From NCBI RefSeq assembly GCF_034521915.1, contig NZ_JAXHLU010000004.1:124001-188000 (forward strand): a stretch of DNA of 64,000 bases. Reading direction: 5' to 3'. The DNA comes from Fodinibius sp034521915 (GTDB lineage: Bacteria > Bacteroidota > Rhodothermia > Balneolales > Balneolaceae). The notes below the pieces were generated by a model. It was not told the DNA's origin. It saw only the letters and a list, made by a program, of their open reading frames with translations, and ran no database searches. This document shows, one piece after another, positions 26,121 through 35,423 of the stretch. The position numbers were made by a program, and so were the translations under genes. How positions within the stretch are numbered: position 1 is the stretch's first letter; every line of letters begins with the position of its first letter.

Positions 26121-28304
26121 TTATTCAGCTACTTCCAGGTATTCGCTTGCCGGGCTGGTCCCGTTTTCTTTGGTGAAAAAGAACTCAAACTTCTGATAAT
26201 CACTTCCCGGGTTTGGCCAAATTAACGTTCCTCCCAATTGCTTGGCCAGTGTTTTTATAAGAATATTGTGCAGCGAATTGCTTTTTTTCGCTTCATCGGG
26301 ACAGTTGATAATGCGATCTCCCTCAATAATGAGATGTACTTGTTTGCCATATTCGCGCAGCCGAATGTCAATGGATGACTGTTTTTCCTTATCAGTAAAA
26401 TTGAATATCAGAGAGAGAATTTCATTTAGTAACAATCCGCCGGGAATAGATTGGTTGATGTTTAGGGAGAGTTCTTCCGTAGGGATGTTAATATGAATAT
26501 TGTTCGTATCCCGTTGGTTTTGAACCATGTGTGTATTCAGCAATTCTTGCAGGAAATTAGTAAAGGGAATACTGGTTAAACTACCGTTTTGATACAGCAC
26601 CTCGTGAATAGAGGCGATGGTCATGATACGATTCTTAATATTTTGCAGTTCGTCTATCAACTTGTCATCCTCAGCGTCAAAAAGCTGCAGTTCTACAAGG
26701 CTGGTGATAAGGGCCAGATTATTTTTTACCCGGTGATGCAGTTCCGAGAGAAGGGCCTCTTTCTCCTGTAAAGTCTCTTTAATTTTTTCGCGATAATTGC
26801 GCTGTGTAGAAACGTCAACGTAGATACCATAGATGGCAATAATTTCATCCTGCATTTCTACAGGCACGCTACCGATAAGTACGGGGATCTCAGAACCATC
26901 TTTATGTATGCGTTTAGTTTCGGTTTGCAGGCTCTCCCCTTTTTGGGTAGCATGAGAAATAGCATTTGCTTCGGAGTGTTTGTTGCCGGGAGCAAGCAAG
27001 GAGTTGATGTCTTTACCCGTGGCCTCTTCCTTGGAATAGCCAAAAATATCTTCGAAACTCTTGTTAACTTTTTGGATGTTGTTGTTATTATCAACAATGG
27101 TGATCCCCACCGGGGCATTACCAAAAAGTTGCTCGAGCATCAACTGGTGTTTTTTATTTTCGCGCTCAATATTTTTCTCTTGGGTCATATCTAGAGCGGC
27201 ACCGACGATAAATTTTTCACCGTCTTCAATAAAGCGCTTGGCGCTCACATAGTAATCGCGGATTTCACCTTCTTTGTTATACACATTTGTCTCTACGACC
27301 AATTCCTTACCATTAAGGCATTCTTGTATTTTATGATGAACGTCAGCTTTATTCTCCTCAACGATAAACTCCATAACATTTTTATCAGAGAGTTCTTCGG
27401 CGGAGTAACCCAACTTTGTAATCATGTTGTTATTCCAGCGAACAAAATCTCCATCTTTATTAAGAACGAAAAAGGCGCCGGGAATGCTATCTAATATTGA
27501 TTCGGTAAAGTGTTTATTCTTTATGAGGTTCTCCTCAACTTCTTTCCGTTTGCTGATATCCTTAAAAGTAATGATGCTCCGCAACTTGCCGTATTTGTTG
27601 CGATAAGATTTGGAGGATACCTCGGCAGGTATTTTTCGTCCGTCTTTGTGGATCAGCTCCATTTCAAGACGGTAGCTGCCCGTCTTTTTTTGTTGATCCA
27701 AAGCCGTTTGATAGTTGGAGTCATGAACGTTTAGTATTTCATCGCGATTGCGGCCGATAAGGCTCTCACAATCCCAACCAAGAATTTTGCAGGCTGCCGG
27801 ATTTGCATCCAATATCTGTTCATTGGCATCGGTAATTAGAATGCCGTCGAGGTTCTGCTCAAATTGAATTTGATATCGATTCTGTGTTTCCTCCAAATGG
27901 TGTTTGGTCCGGATAGTTGAGCTCACATCTTCGTGAATCATAATAAATTGCGTGTGCTCATTATTGCAGGGACGAATAGTAACTTTGAACCAGAGGGAAT
28001 CACTTTTGGACTGCAGAGGATAAGTAAGCGAAAAAGATTCTTTATCTTGATTTAAGACCTTCTTTAATCCCAATAAAAACTTGAGTGCATAATCGTCGCC
28101 CATCTCGACAGCTTTCTGTAGGACGTTAAAATAATTTACGCCAGCATCAGCACGTTTTATTAGAGTAGAATCGTCATTGAAAGTCTCCCATGCTTTATTG
28201 TACTCTACAATTGTGCCGTCGGCATCTATGATGGCCACATGTGCAAGCAGGCTATCGAGAAAAGTGGTATCTAAATTGATATCGGAAAAATTTGAATTCG
28301 TCAT
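26121..28304 (-). CDS. PAS-domain histidine kinase of the HisKA_2 type with a degenerate ATPase domain
   Basis: A 727-residue cytoplasmic protein with no membrane helix. Four PAS domains run from about residue 15 to 510 (for example DGILITDANEQILDANPAA and GITIVDNNNNIQKVNKSFE). The HisKA_2 segment ELHHRVKNNLALITSLVELQ follows, with His523/His524. The ATPase region is poorly conserved. The N-box reads LLLNEILSLIFNF, where active members have NELVTNALKHA. The G1 box expected as DNGVGLP reads EGDRIINCP, and the G2 glycines are lost (NSLHNILIKTLAKQLGG). ATP binding is therefore doubtful although the phospho-acceptor region is intact. The pseudo-receiver gene starts 108 bases upstream on the same strand. 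Confidence 0.88.
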   Translation of the reverse strand: MTNSNFSDINLDTTFLDSLLAHVAIIDADGTIVEYNKAWETFNDDSTLIKRADAGVNYFNVLQKAVEMGDDYALKFLLGLKKVLNQDKESFSLTYPLQSKSDSLWFKVTIRPCNNEHTQFIMIHEDVSSTIRTKHHLEETQNRYQIQFEQNLDGILITDANEQILDANPAACKILGWDCESLIGRNRDEILNVHDSNYQTALDQQKKTGSYRLEMELIHKDGRKIPAEVSSKSYRNKYGKLRSIITFKDISKRKEVEENLIKNKHFTESILDSIPGAFFVLNKDGDFVRWNNNMITKLGYSAEELSDKNVMEFIVEENKADVHHKIQECLNGKELVVETNVYNKEGEIRDYYVSAKRFIEDGEKFIVGAALDMTQEKNIERENKKHQLMLEQLFGNAPVGITIVDNNNNIQKVNKSFEDIFGYSKEEATGKDINSLLAPGNKHSEANAISHATQKGESLQTETKRIHKDGSEIPVLIGSVPVEMQDEIIAIYGIYVDVSTQRNYREKIKETLQEKEALLSELHHRVKNNLALITSLVELQLFDAEDDKLIDELQNIKNRIMTIASIHEVLYQNGSLTSIPFTNFLQELLNTHMVQNQRDTNNIHINIPTEELSLNINQSIPGGLLLNEILSLIFNFTDKEKQSSIDIRLREYGKQVHLIIEGDRIINCPDEAKKSNSLHNILIKTLAKQLGGTLIWPNPGSDYQKFEFFFTKENGTSPASEYLEVAE

Positions 28305-28411
28305 GGTCCTTTTGAGCTGATGATTATCTGATCATAAAATCATCAATTGCAGGGATCCGGAAAACAGCTGAAAAGCCTATATTTCTGATAACGCAAAAAG
28401 CTTATGGGACA

Positions 28412-28801
28412 CTAGGTAGATTCTGCTATAATGCATTTCGTCCCGGATGCGACTTTTTGTACGGCTTTGATAAGCTTGCTGTCTGACATATCGTTTTGGA
28501 TGTATCCCGTAGCCCCTGCAGTAATCAGTGGTTCAATAAGTGCGCTGTAATGATATGAGTGAACGACAAGTAATGGGGTTACATCAAAGTGGTCTCGAAT
28601 TTGAGAAATTACTTTTGTAGAGGATCGCCTGAAATCCTCTAAATTGGCAATCAGAAGGTCGAAATCAGACTTTTCTTGGCTAATTTTAGTGAAGTCATTT
28701 AAGTCTGAATGCAGCTGTGTCGACCAGTCATCAATCGACCGGAGCATCGTTTGTATGGTAGTAGTAATAGAAGACGTTTTGCCAACGAGTAATATGTGCA
28801 T
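28412..28801 (-). CDS. Pseudo-receiver (response-regulator-like) protein lacking the phospho-Asp site
   Basis: A 129-residue single domain with receiver topology (LLVG at strand 1, DLLIANLEDF at strand 3, LLVVHSY at strand 4, AGATGYIQND at strand 5). The functional residues are gone: the acidic pair after strand 1 reads GKTSS, the phospho-acceptor position in IANLED is not Asp, and the strand-5 lysine of GYxxKD is Asn. It cannot be a standard phosphorylated regulator and is more likely a protein-interaction module. It lies just upstream of the PAS kinase with the decayed ATPase domain on the same strand, so they may act as a pair. Confidence 0.75.
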   Translation of the reverse strand: MHILLVGKTSSITTTIQTMLRSIDDWSTQLHSDLNDFTKISQEKSDFDLLIANLEDFRRSSTKVISQIRDHFDVTPLLVVHSYHYSALIEPLITAGATGYIQNDMSDSKLIKAVQKVASGTKCIIAEST

Positions 28802-29840
28802 GCCGTATTGTAAATAAGATGATATAACTCAACCTACTATTTTTGAGATAAGTTGGATATAGCTTTAAACACCTATTTTTGCAGTAGGTGAAAAAGCCTA
28901 TAGGGGTTGGGGGGAAAGATTTAAAATACCGATAGATAGGCTGTGCGAAGATTAGCTGTAATAGAGGCTTTGTAGAACCTGAAAATCGAGTTTGTTGAAA
29001 GAAGCCTGTGGCGCTGTAATCTCTTTGAGTAGATTCAAAAAGACTTACCTCTCATACGTTAGCAAATTGTTTGATGGAGAATTGCCCGCTCCATTCCATT
29101 TTGCTCCCCGCTACACCGGGACGCGGCGCGATGACAGTCGTTGTTATTCAAAAAAGGCAGTCATTACGAGGGATTCCGACGGCTGTCGGAAGACCGTGGT
29201 AATCTCCTCGAAAAAGTTCGTGTAGTATATAAAGGTTGTCCCATAAGTATTAGCAAATTGTTTTAGGGAGATCGTCTGCCTATGCGCTCACCATGACATC
29301 AGCGTTGGTGTGCTTTTTCTTAAAAGCAGTGTCACCTGACTAGTCGAAGGTCTCCTGCATGAGGTTGACGATCATCCAAGTTGCTATCACGCATCCGCAA
29401 ATTGTTTCAGGGACATGCACGCTCCATTACATTTGCTCGCTATGACAACTTGTTGTTTTAAAAGCTGTCACTGCGAGGCAGTCCGCGTTAGCGGAACAAC
29501 CGCGGCAGTCTCCTTTTCATTGCTCGCGTAGAAGCTGAAGGATTAGACTCCGGCACATTAGAAAGTCGCTTTTTGGAGATCGCCGCGCTTCGCTCGCGAT
29601 GACAGTCGTTGTTATTCAAAACAGCTGTCATTACGAGGAAGAGGCTTCGCGCATGGCAGGCTCGAGCTCGTGTGTACTACGTCTCCGCAATGAGAAGCTT
29701 CGCGAGAGGCGATTACTGCCTGAAAGCGTTATGTCTCTTGAAGATGTCACCTGACGATCGAAGAGCTCTTGAGCTAGCGTAGGCTGTACTATAGAAGGCG
29801 CTCAGATGTATCCGAAGCTTTTTTAACAAAGTTGCCAGAT
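28802..29840. repeat. About 1 kb of nested, decayed repeats between signalling genes
   Basis: No credible gene. Several degenerate units occur. AGCAAATTGTTTnnnGGAGA-type segments recur near 29058, 29251 and 29396. GCGATGACAGTCGTTGTTATTCAAAA occurs twice exactly (29129-29154 and 29597-29622), each copy followed by GTCATTACGAGG. The motif GTCAnTnCGAGG...GGCnnTCTCC...CGCGATGAC is the style of the dispersed family B element (18851, 43691). A family-B-like tip, GAGGCTTTGTAGAACC, sits at about 28967-28982. The base composition is more GC-rich than the surrounding spacer DNA. It is best explained as repeated insertion and decay of small mobile repeats. Confidence 0.7.
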
Positions 29841-30497
29841 TCAATTAATATCTACCAGGTTATGTCTAAAGGCATAGGTGACGAGCCCGGCCGTATTTTT
29901 TGCGCCTGTTTTTTGCAGCAGATTACGCCGGTGGGCATCTACCGTGCGGGTGCTTATGTACAACTCCTCGGCAATCTCTTGATTGGTATACTGTTTGACA
30001 ATCAGTTCGAGCACTTCTTTTTCGCGATCAGTAATATTTCCGGGATCAGTACTGTTGTTTTCTTTAGCAGTGCCCTTTACAAGATCCATCATAACACTTT
30101 GGGTGGCATCATCACTGAAATAGTGCTTACCGTCTAAAATAGTCGTGATGGCATCGACAAGCTCAACTTTATCAGAGCTCTTAAGGATATATCCGGAGGC
30201 ACCGGCTTCAATCATTTGGCGGATGTGCTGATCTTCATCCATCATGGTAAGCGCCAATACCTTAATGTCGGGGGATGATTCTTTAATCTTTTCGGTGGCC
30301 TCAATGCCATTCATCTTGGGCATACTTATATCCATGATAACCAAGTCGATATCGTCTTCTTTACATGCCTTGATCGCCTCTTCACCGTTTTCTGCTTCTG
30401 ATACGATCCTGAATCCTACTTCGTCTTCCAGTAGCATCCTAATCCCGTCGCGGACAATATCGTGATCGTCCGCCAATAAAATATTGATATTAGCCAT
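29841..30497 (-). CDS. NarL/FixJ-type response regulator with LuxR DNA-binding domain
   Basis: A 218-residue regulator. The receiver spans about residues 1-120 with the acidic pair in LLADDHD, phospho-acceptor Asp56 in VIMDISMP, and Lys106 in GYILKSS. The LuxR helix-turn-helix spans about 148-212 (ITDREKEVLELIVKQYTNQEIAEELYISTRTVDAHRRNLL). It is the cognate partner of the six-PAS kinase: the kinase stop and the regulator start overlap by 8 bases (30490-30497), so the kinase is made first and the regulator is translationally coupled. Target genes are not visible in the window. Confidence 0.95.
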   Translation of the reverse strand: MANINILLADDHDIVRDGIRMLLEDEVGFRIVSEAENGEEAIKACKEDDIDLVIMDISMPKMNGIEATEKIKESSPDIKVLALTMMDEDQHIRQMIEAGASGYILKSSDKVELVDAITTILDGKHYFSDDATQSVMMDLVKGTAKENNSTDPGNITDREKEVLELIVKQYTNQEIAEELYISTRTVDAHRRNLLQKTGAKNTAGLVTYAFRHNLVDIN

Positions 30498-33400
30498 GAT
30501 CCGAATTATTGGATTTCAGGTGGTTAATGTGTGGAATGGTAATTATAGTTTGCATCCCTTCGCCGGGTTCCGACTCGATATCAAGGGATCCCTTGAGGCT
30601 GCTTACTCTTGTTTTAATGCTCCGCAATCCCAAGCCGGCCTCTTCATCTAGTTCATCCAGCTGCGTCCCAATCCCATTATCTTTAGCCATCAGTTTAAGT
30701 GAATCGTCCTTTAGTTGCAATTGAATATCTATTTTCGAGCATTCTGCATGACGAATGGCATTGGTAATGATTTCCTGAAAAATACGATAGATATTGATTT
30801 TAGCCTGATCGTTGAGCCTTAGCTCATCGCAATTGTGGTTAAACTGGAAATTGATGTTTGTGCTTTTGCTAAAATTGTTAATGAGATTTTTGAGGGCAGC
30901 GATAAGTCCATAATCCGAAATAGCTTGCGGCATTAGGTTGTGGGCAATACTTCGGGTTTCGGAAAGGGCATTTTTAAGAAGCGATATCCCCGTTTCAAAC
31001 TGGTTTTGTCGTTTTTTGCTTAACTTATCAATATCAGATTTGGCGGATTGCAGGTTCATGCTGGCTGCTACCAGGTACTGTCCGAGCCCGTCGTGTAGTT
31101 CGTGCGCAATACGCTTTCGTTCCCGATCTTCGCCCTCAATAACAGACTGAATGATCTTTTCCTGCATGCGTTTTTGTTCGGTTATATCGTGGATGAGCGC
31201 CAATCGAAAAGTACTTTCTCTGTATTGGATATTTGTGGCCGTTATTTCCACATAGATTAGCGTCCCATCTTTTTTATGATGTCTCCATTCCCCGGAATAG
31301 GTTTCGTCGCTCCGATGTTTATCTACGATGTTTTTTAATTTCTCGATATCTTCAGCGGGACGAATTTCGGTGAGTGAAATATTGAGAAACTCTTGTTCTG
31401 AATATCCATAGTGATCAACTGCCGCCTGATTAACTTCCATAAATTCCAGCGTATCGGGATCGTAGATCCACATTGGTTCGGGATTGTTTTCGAAAATGTG
31501 GCGGTATTTTTCTTCCGATTCCTTGAGTTTTTGCTCGGCCTTTTTGCGTTCGGTGATATCATTAAGGGTTCCCACCATGCGGGTAGCTTCGCCTTTTTCG
31601 TCCCTCATAATAATGCCCCGATCAACAATATGAGCAATGGAATTATCTGCCCGGATAAAGCGGTATTGTTCCTCCCAGAATTTATCTTTGCTATCCAGAG
31701 CCTTTTGCAGGCTTTCAGTAGCTCTCTTTTTATCCTCCGGGTGAATGTGGTCGGTCCATGATGAGAGGTCATCGGCCAACTGCTTTAGTTTATAACCAAA
31801 ATGCTTTTCGAATCCCTTACTCCACCAAATAGTATCATCTGTCAGATCTAAGTCCCAAATAACATCGCTGGTAGTTTTGGCAACGAGCTGGAACCGCTGT
31901 TTTTCTTTTGATAACTCTTGCTCAATATTTTTTCGCTCTGTGATATCAAGGATAATTGAATCCCAAACTATACTCCCATCCTGTTTTTTACTTGGAATTC
32001 CAATCCCATTTTGCCATTGTAACGATCCGTCCGGCATAATATAGCGCCACTCTTCATTCCACGTATTGAGTGTTTGAGCTGATTCCTGAATTGATTGCTG
32101 AACACGATCAATATCTGATGGATGAATTTTTTGCCATATTAATGAATTATTATTTTGAGCTTCCTCAGGAGTAACACCCCAAATTTTCTGGGCTCCTTTA
32201 CTTACGAATTCCAATTTATCCGAGCCCTGTTGTTCAAAAATGTATCGGAATACGACGCCCGGTACATTATCCGTAATATTTTGAATGCGTTCTTTACTTT
32301 CACTTAGCGCTAGTTCGACTTGTTTCCGCTCGGTTATATCCTGTATGATTCCCCGGAGTTTTATGACATTTCCCGATTCATCTTTCACAGGAATTCCAAT
32401 TGTCCGTATATATTTTTTGTTTCCCTGATCAGTTTGCAGGAGTAGGTCAATATCATATAACTGACCGTCATCAACGGCTTTTTGTACAGCCCGATTGTGT
32501 TTTTTGCTTTGTTCTTGGTAGTAATTGGTTTGCAGCTCTTCGAAGGTGGGAGGACCCAGCTCGGGATCGCGTTCAAAAATTTCGTACATCATGGTCGACC
32601 AGTAAATGTCCTCGGTTTCAGTATTCAATTCCCAGTCGCCTATTTCACCTATTTCCTGCGATCGCTGCAGCCGTTCTTGCCGTCTTTCAAGTTTTTGTTG
32701 GTATTCTTTTTGTTCGGTAATATCCCGTACAGCGCTTACCACTTTATCAATTTCTCCGTCCTCATCATAAACCAGCGTTACGGTATGATCGGAATGAAAA
32801 ATGGTTCCGTCTTTTCGCTGCATCTGGAATTCAGTTTGAAATACACCTTTTTCTAATAAAGGCTGATCACTTAACCTGCCAAATTCCTCGAATGTCTCAT
32901 CACTGACGTGGAGCATTCGAGTTGAACTGCCTTCAAGCTCTTCCTTGCTGTAACCGAACATTTCTTCGGTACTTTCATTACAGTCCACAATGGTACGGCT
33001 CTCGAAATCAAGAATAATCAGGCTTGACTGCATGCTCTCGAAAATCTTTTTCAGCATTTCCCGAGATTTACGCATCTTGGCTTGGGAGGCTTTGATATCC
33101 GTCATGTCTATTCCGATACCGACGGAGGTGTTATCGGTAAGGCGAACGTTCGTCCATGAGATGGGTATTTTTTGACCGGATTTTGTGTTGGTATCAATTT
33201 CCCTCCAGCCCACGCCCGGACTATTCATAAATTGAACAGCTTCTTCCCGGGTATCAAAATCTGGATAGCAAGCTTCGAGTAGGTCAATTTCCTGTTCTTC
33301 AATTTCTTCATTCGACCATCCAATTACTTTTTCGAACTCTTTGTTTACTTCAAAGGTCTCGAGGTCGGGATCGTAAATGGTAATCAGTACGGGAATACGT

Positions 33401-33708
33401 TCAAATAAAACGTCTTTGAGTTCCTTTTCAGATTGTATATCCGCCAGCAAGTTTTCGAGCCTCACTTCTTTTGTTTGAAGCTGCTGATCGTGCTTTTTGA
33501 TCAGCCAGTATAAGCCGGCTCCTGTTAGAAAAACATAAAACCAGCCCTTGTAGGTTTGTAATATAGACAGGGCATGAGTATCGCTCACCAGTGATTCAAC
33601 CAAGCGATCGGTGAAGGCAATCCAAAGTGCAGCTACAATAAGATAAATAACGGTTATCTTAAGGGGAGATAGCGATATGTCATTTGTTTTTTCAGGCAAT
33701 TTCTCCAA
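30490..33708 (-). CDS. Six-PAS sensor histidine kinase of the HisKA_3 (NarX/DegS) type
   Basis: A 1072-residue protein. Two membrane helices lie within residues 15-75 (ITVIYLIVAALWIAFTDR and GWFYVFLTGAGLYWLIKK) with a very short external loop, so sensing is mainly cytoplasmic. About six PAS domains follow in tandem to residue 850, several of the PAS_3 type (GDWELNTETEDIYWS, DVIWDLDLTDDTIWWS). The HisKA_3 segment is ERKRIAHELHDGLGQYL, with His872 as phospho-acceptor. The ATPase domain is intact (FQEIITNAIRHA, AKDNGIG, GLGLRSIKTR). The response regulator gene overlaps its end by 8 bases. The number of PAS modules suggests integration of redox or small-ligand signals; no haem or flavin signature is decisive. 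Confidence 0.93.
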   Translation of the reverse strand: MEKLPEKTNDISLSPLKITVIYLIVAALWIAFTDRLVESLVSDTHALSILQTYKGWFYVFLTGAGLYWLIKKHDQQLQTKEVRLENLLADIQSEKELKDVLFERIPVLITIYDPDLETFEVNKEFEKVIGWSNEEIEEQEIDLLEACYPDFDTREEAVQFMNSPGVGWREIDTNTKSGQKIPISWTNVRLTDNTSVGIGIDMTDIKASQAKMRKSREMLKKIFESMQSSLIILDFESRTIVDCNESTEEMFGYSKEELEGSSTRMLHVSDETFEEFGRLSDQPLLEKGVFQTEFQMQRKDGTIFHSDHTVTLVYDEDGEIDKVVSAVRDITEQKEYQQKLERRQERLQRSQEIGEIGDWELNTETEDIYWSTMMYEIFERDPELGPPTFEELQTNYYQEQSKKHNRAVQKAVDDGQLYDIDLLLQTDQGNKKYIRTIGIPVKDESGNVIKLRGIIQDITERKQVELALSESKERIQNITDNVPGVVFRYIFEQQGSDKLEFVSKGAQKIWGVTPEEAQNNNSLIWQKIHPSDIDRVQQSIQESAQTLNTWNEEWRYIMPDGSLQWQNGIGIPSKKQDGSIVWDSIILDITERKNIEQELSKEKQRFQLVAKTTSDVIWDLDLTDDTIWWSKGFEKHFGYKLKQLADDLSSWTDHIHPEDKKRATESLQKALDSKDKFWEEQYRFIRADNSIAHIVDRGIIMRDEKGEATRMVGTLNDITERKKAEQKLKESEEKYRHIFENNPEPMWIYDPDTLEFMEVNQAAVDHYGYSEQEFLNISLTEIRPAEDIEKLKNIVDKHRSDETYSGEWRHHKKDGTLIYVEITATNIQYRESTFRLALIHDITEQKRMQEKIIQSVIEGEDRERKRIAHELHDGLGQYLVAASMNLQSAKSDIDKLSKKRQNQFETGISLLKNALSETRSIAHNLMPQAISDYGLIAALKNLINNFSKSTNINFQFNHNCDELRLNDQAKINIYRIFQEIITNAIRHAECSKIDIQLQLKDDSLKLMAKDNGIGTQLDELDEEAGLGLRSIKTRVSSLKGSLDIESEPGEGMQTIITIPHINHLKSNNSDHG

Positions 33709-34064
33709 GATGTATTATAGCTTTTGAGGCAATATCGATCCCAATCCAAATATTTAAAGGTATTGTAACGCTTTTCTTAAAAATTGAAAAATTCACCTGG
33801 TGATTCTAATACTTTGTAAAGGATATATTAAGCCATTATAGGTTTTAGAACTTATCCTTAATAATTTAACAAGATAATTTATGTCCTCGTTTGGATTACT
33901 ATTAGAGGCCTCTGTAAAATCCATTCGATGGGTACTCTAAAGCGTTGTTGATTTATCCGATCGCAAATTCAGATCTCCTACGTGTAAAACTTCTTAGAAC
34001 AAGCGACGGGATGGGATAGTAATTTAACCCCTTCTAATAAATAACAGTAGGGGAGGGTGACAAT
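33709..34064. other. 356-base spacer upstream of the six-PAS kinase gene
   Basis: AT-rich. It should hold the promoter of the minus-strand kinase operon. A 19-codon ATG reading at about 33881-33940 is too short and uncharacteristic to call. No RNA gene or palindrome stands out. Confidence 0.5.
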
Positions 34065-34094
34065 AAAAAAGGCGACCATTATTGGCCGCCTTTT
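34065..34094 (-). terminator. Rho-independent terminator after the DUF2892 gene
   Basis: Read on the minus strand, AAAAGGCGGCC and GGTCGCCTTTTTT pair with one G-U wobble, followed by the U-run. It ends the GntR-DUF2892 transcription unit. Confidence 0.85.
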
Positions 34095-34125
34095 CTTCGT
34101 AGGTAGTGCTAGGGGATTTTTAAAG

Positions 34126-34329
34126 TTAGTTTTTCTTTCGTGTTGATAGTCCAAACGGCATATAAAGGGGACAGGTGCTAACAAGGCTGGTAAGCAAAAA
34201 GATAATAGCCAATGCTCCTAAAATGATAGCAGTAGTGCCCGAAATAACATCAACGTAATACAGCACGCCTACTAATATAGCCAGCAGAGTTCTGATTAGC
34301 CGATCGATCGTTCCCATATTTTTCTTCAT
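34126..34329 (-). CDS. DUF2892 (YgaP-like transmembrane domain) protein
   Basis: A 67-residue protein from the ATG at 34329. A longer frame to 34374 adds residues with no family similarity and would overlap the GntR stop. The sequence KNMGTIDRLIRTLLAILVGVLYY, then a second helix, then STCPLYMPFGLSTRKK is the DUF2892 pattern with its conserved N-terminal 'N.g..DR..R' and the C-terminal 'CP.Y..fG..T'. The domain also occurs fused to rhodanese in YgaP. It lies downstream of the GntR gene, and a second DUF2892 protein is found in the divergent efflux operon, which suggests both halves serve one function. The membrane role is unknown. Confidence 0.85.
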   Translation of the reverse strand: MKKNMGTIDRLIRTLLAILVGVLYYVDVISGTTAIILGALAIIFLLTSLVSTCPLYMPFGLSTRKKN

Positions 34330-34373
34330 AATTATTACCTCGAATGGTTTATTGGGATTGTTTGGGAAATACA

Positions 34374-35174
34374 TTATTTGTTGTCTCGAAAAACAGGAAT
34401 CATTTCTTTAAACGGCAGTTCCTCATCACTATTCGTATTAGTTGGTCTCCGTTCAGCCATAAGTTCAAATACCATTCTATCGTTCCGGTAATATCGCTTT
34501 TGGTAATATACCGGTTTCTCTCCGATCGTGTAGGAGATGCGATTCATCAAAAGCAGGGGTGTTTGCGGATCTACTTTTAAGTGCTCAGCCAATGATTCGT
34601 CTGCCATCGATGCTTCAATGCGATAGCATCCTTTTTCAATGGGGATATCGAATTCATCTTCCAGAATTTTAAAGATCGTTGCTTCTTCAAGATTGTATCC
34701 TTCAATAAGCTGTCCGTAAAATATGGGCATCCAGGTGATGTCATAGGCAATAGGTTCCCCGTCACCCAGGCGAACACGTTCTAATTGAACGGCTATTTTT
34801 TTGTTTTCAATATCAAGATACGAAAGTAGATCCTTTTGATCGCTGATATCAACTTGTTCAAAGGATATCAGTTTTGAGCTGGCTTCCAAGCCCGAGCCTT
34901 CGAGCTCTTCGGTAAAATCATTGAGGATAGAAAAGGACCGGTGCGTACGCTGATCAGTTACAAACGAACCCAATCCCTGACAGCGATAAATGAGCTGCTC
35001 GTTTTCAAGGGTTTGCAGAGCTCGTCGAACCGTTACGCGACTTACATCAAATTTTTGGCTCAGCTCATTTTCCGAGGGCAATTTTTCATCAGATGTTAAC
35101 GCCCCGCTTTCAATTTCCTGCTTTAACCAATCGCTGATCTGCTTGTGTAGTGGTATGCCTTCCTTTAAATCCAT
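34374..35174 (-). CDS. GntR-family transcriptional repressor with UTRA ligand domain (HutC subfamily)
   Basis: A 266-residue regulator. Residues 1-75 form the GntR winged helix (PLHKQISDWLKQEIESG, LPSENELSQKFDVSRVTVRRAL), and residues about 95-240 the UTRA effector-binding domain (FSILNDFTEELEGSG, LLLMNRISYTIGEKPVYYQKRYYR). HutC/UTRA proteins release DNA upon binding a small molecule. It is divergent from the DUF302-RND operon, and the 219-base gap holds two similar candidate operators, one near each promoter, so it probably controls both itself and that operon. The effector cannot be predicted. DUF2892 follows on the same strand. Confidence 0.92.
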   Translation of the reverse strand: MDLKEGIPLHKQISDWLKQEIESGALTSDEKLPSENELSQKFDVSRVTVRRALQTLENEQLIYRCQGLGSFVTDQRTHRSFSILNDFTEELEGSGLEASSKLISFEQVDISDQKDLLSYLDIENKKIAVQLERVRLGDGEPIAYDITWMPIFYGQLIEGYNLEEATIFKILEDEFDIPIEKGCYRIEASMADESLAEHLKVDPQTPLLLMNRISYTIGEKPVYYQKRYYRNDRMVFELMAERRPTNTNSDEELPFKEMIPVFRDNK

Positions 35175-35241
35175 AGTTGCATCGTTATTAATCGTATTTG
35201 CTATAAGCTAAACAAAAATATGCTTAAATCAAATACCTGTT

Positions 35242-35265
35242 AATACAAGTATATTTATTTGTATT
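35242..35265. promoter_or_regulatory. Candidate GntR operator, site 1
   Basis: A perfect inverted repeat AATACAA-N10-TTGTATT 68 bases upstream of the GntR start. The first ten bases, AATACAAGTA, recur in reverse at site 2 (35352-35361). The location fits autoregulation of the repressor; binding is inferred, not shown. Confidence 0.55.
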
Positions 35266-35339
35266 GTGGGATAATAGCTTCCTAATAGCCAATATAGCTT
35301 TAATAAGGCTTTTATAGAAGAAATATATCAATACTATTG

Positions 35340-35361
35340 AATATATGTATTTACTTGTATT
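35340..35361. promoter_or_regulatory. Candidate GntR operator, site 2
   Basis: AATATATGTATTTACTTGTATT has an imperfect dyad and contains TACTTGTATT, the reverse complement of the AATACAAGTA in site 1. It abuts and partly overlaps the -35 element of the DUF302 promoter, so a bound repressor would block RNA polymerase. The two sites are about 110 bases apart, close enough to allow looping. Confidence 0.5.
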
Positions 35362-35388
35362 GACAACTATAGTTTCTGTCCCTATATT
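35360..35388 (+). promoter_or_regulatory. Sigma-70-like promoter of the DUF302-efflux operon
   Basis: A consensus TTGACA (35360-35365), a 17-base spacer and TATATT (35383-35388). The predicted transcript start is near 35395, which makes the ATG at 35394 unusable and supports the ATG at 35424 as the true DUF302 start. Confidence 0.75.
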
Positions 35389-35423
35389 CATGCATGACAA
35401 AAAACAATCAAACCAACGGTATT

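Noticed and set aside
28992..29225. A 77-codon frame in the repeat nest
   Set aside because: It is composed of repeat sequence with no protein family character.
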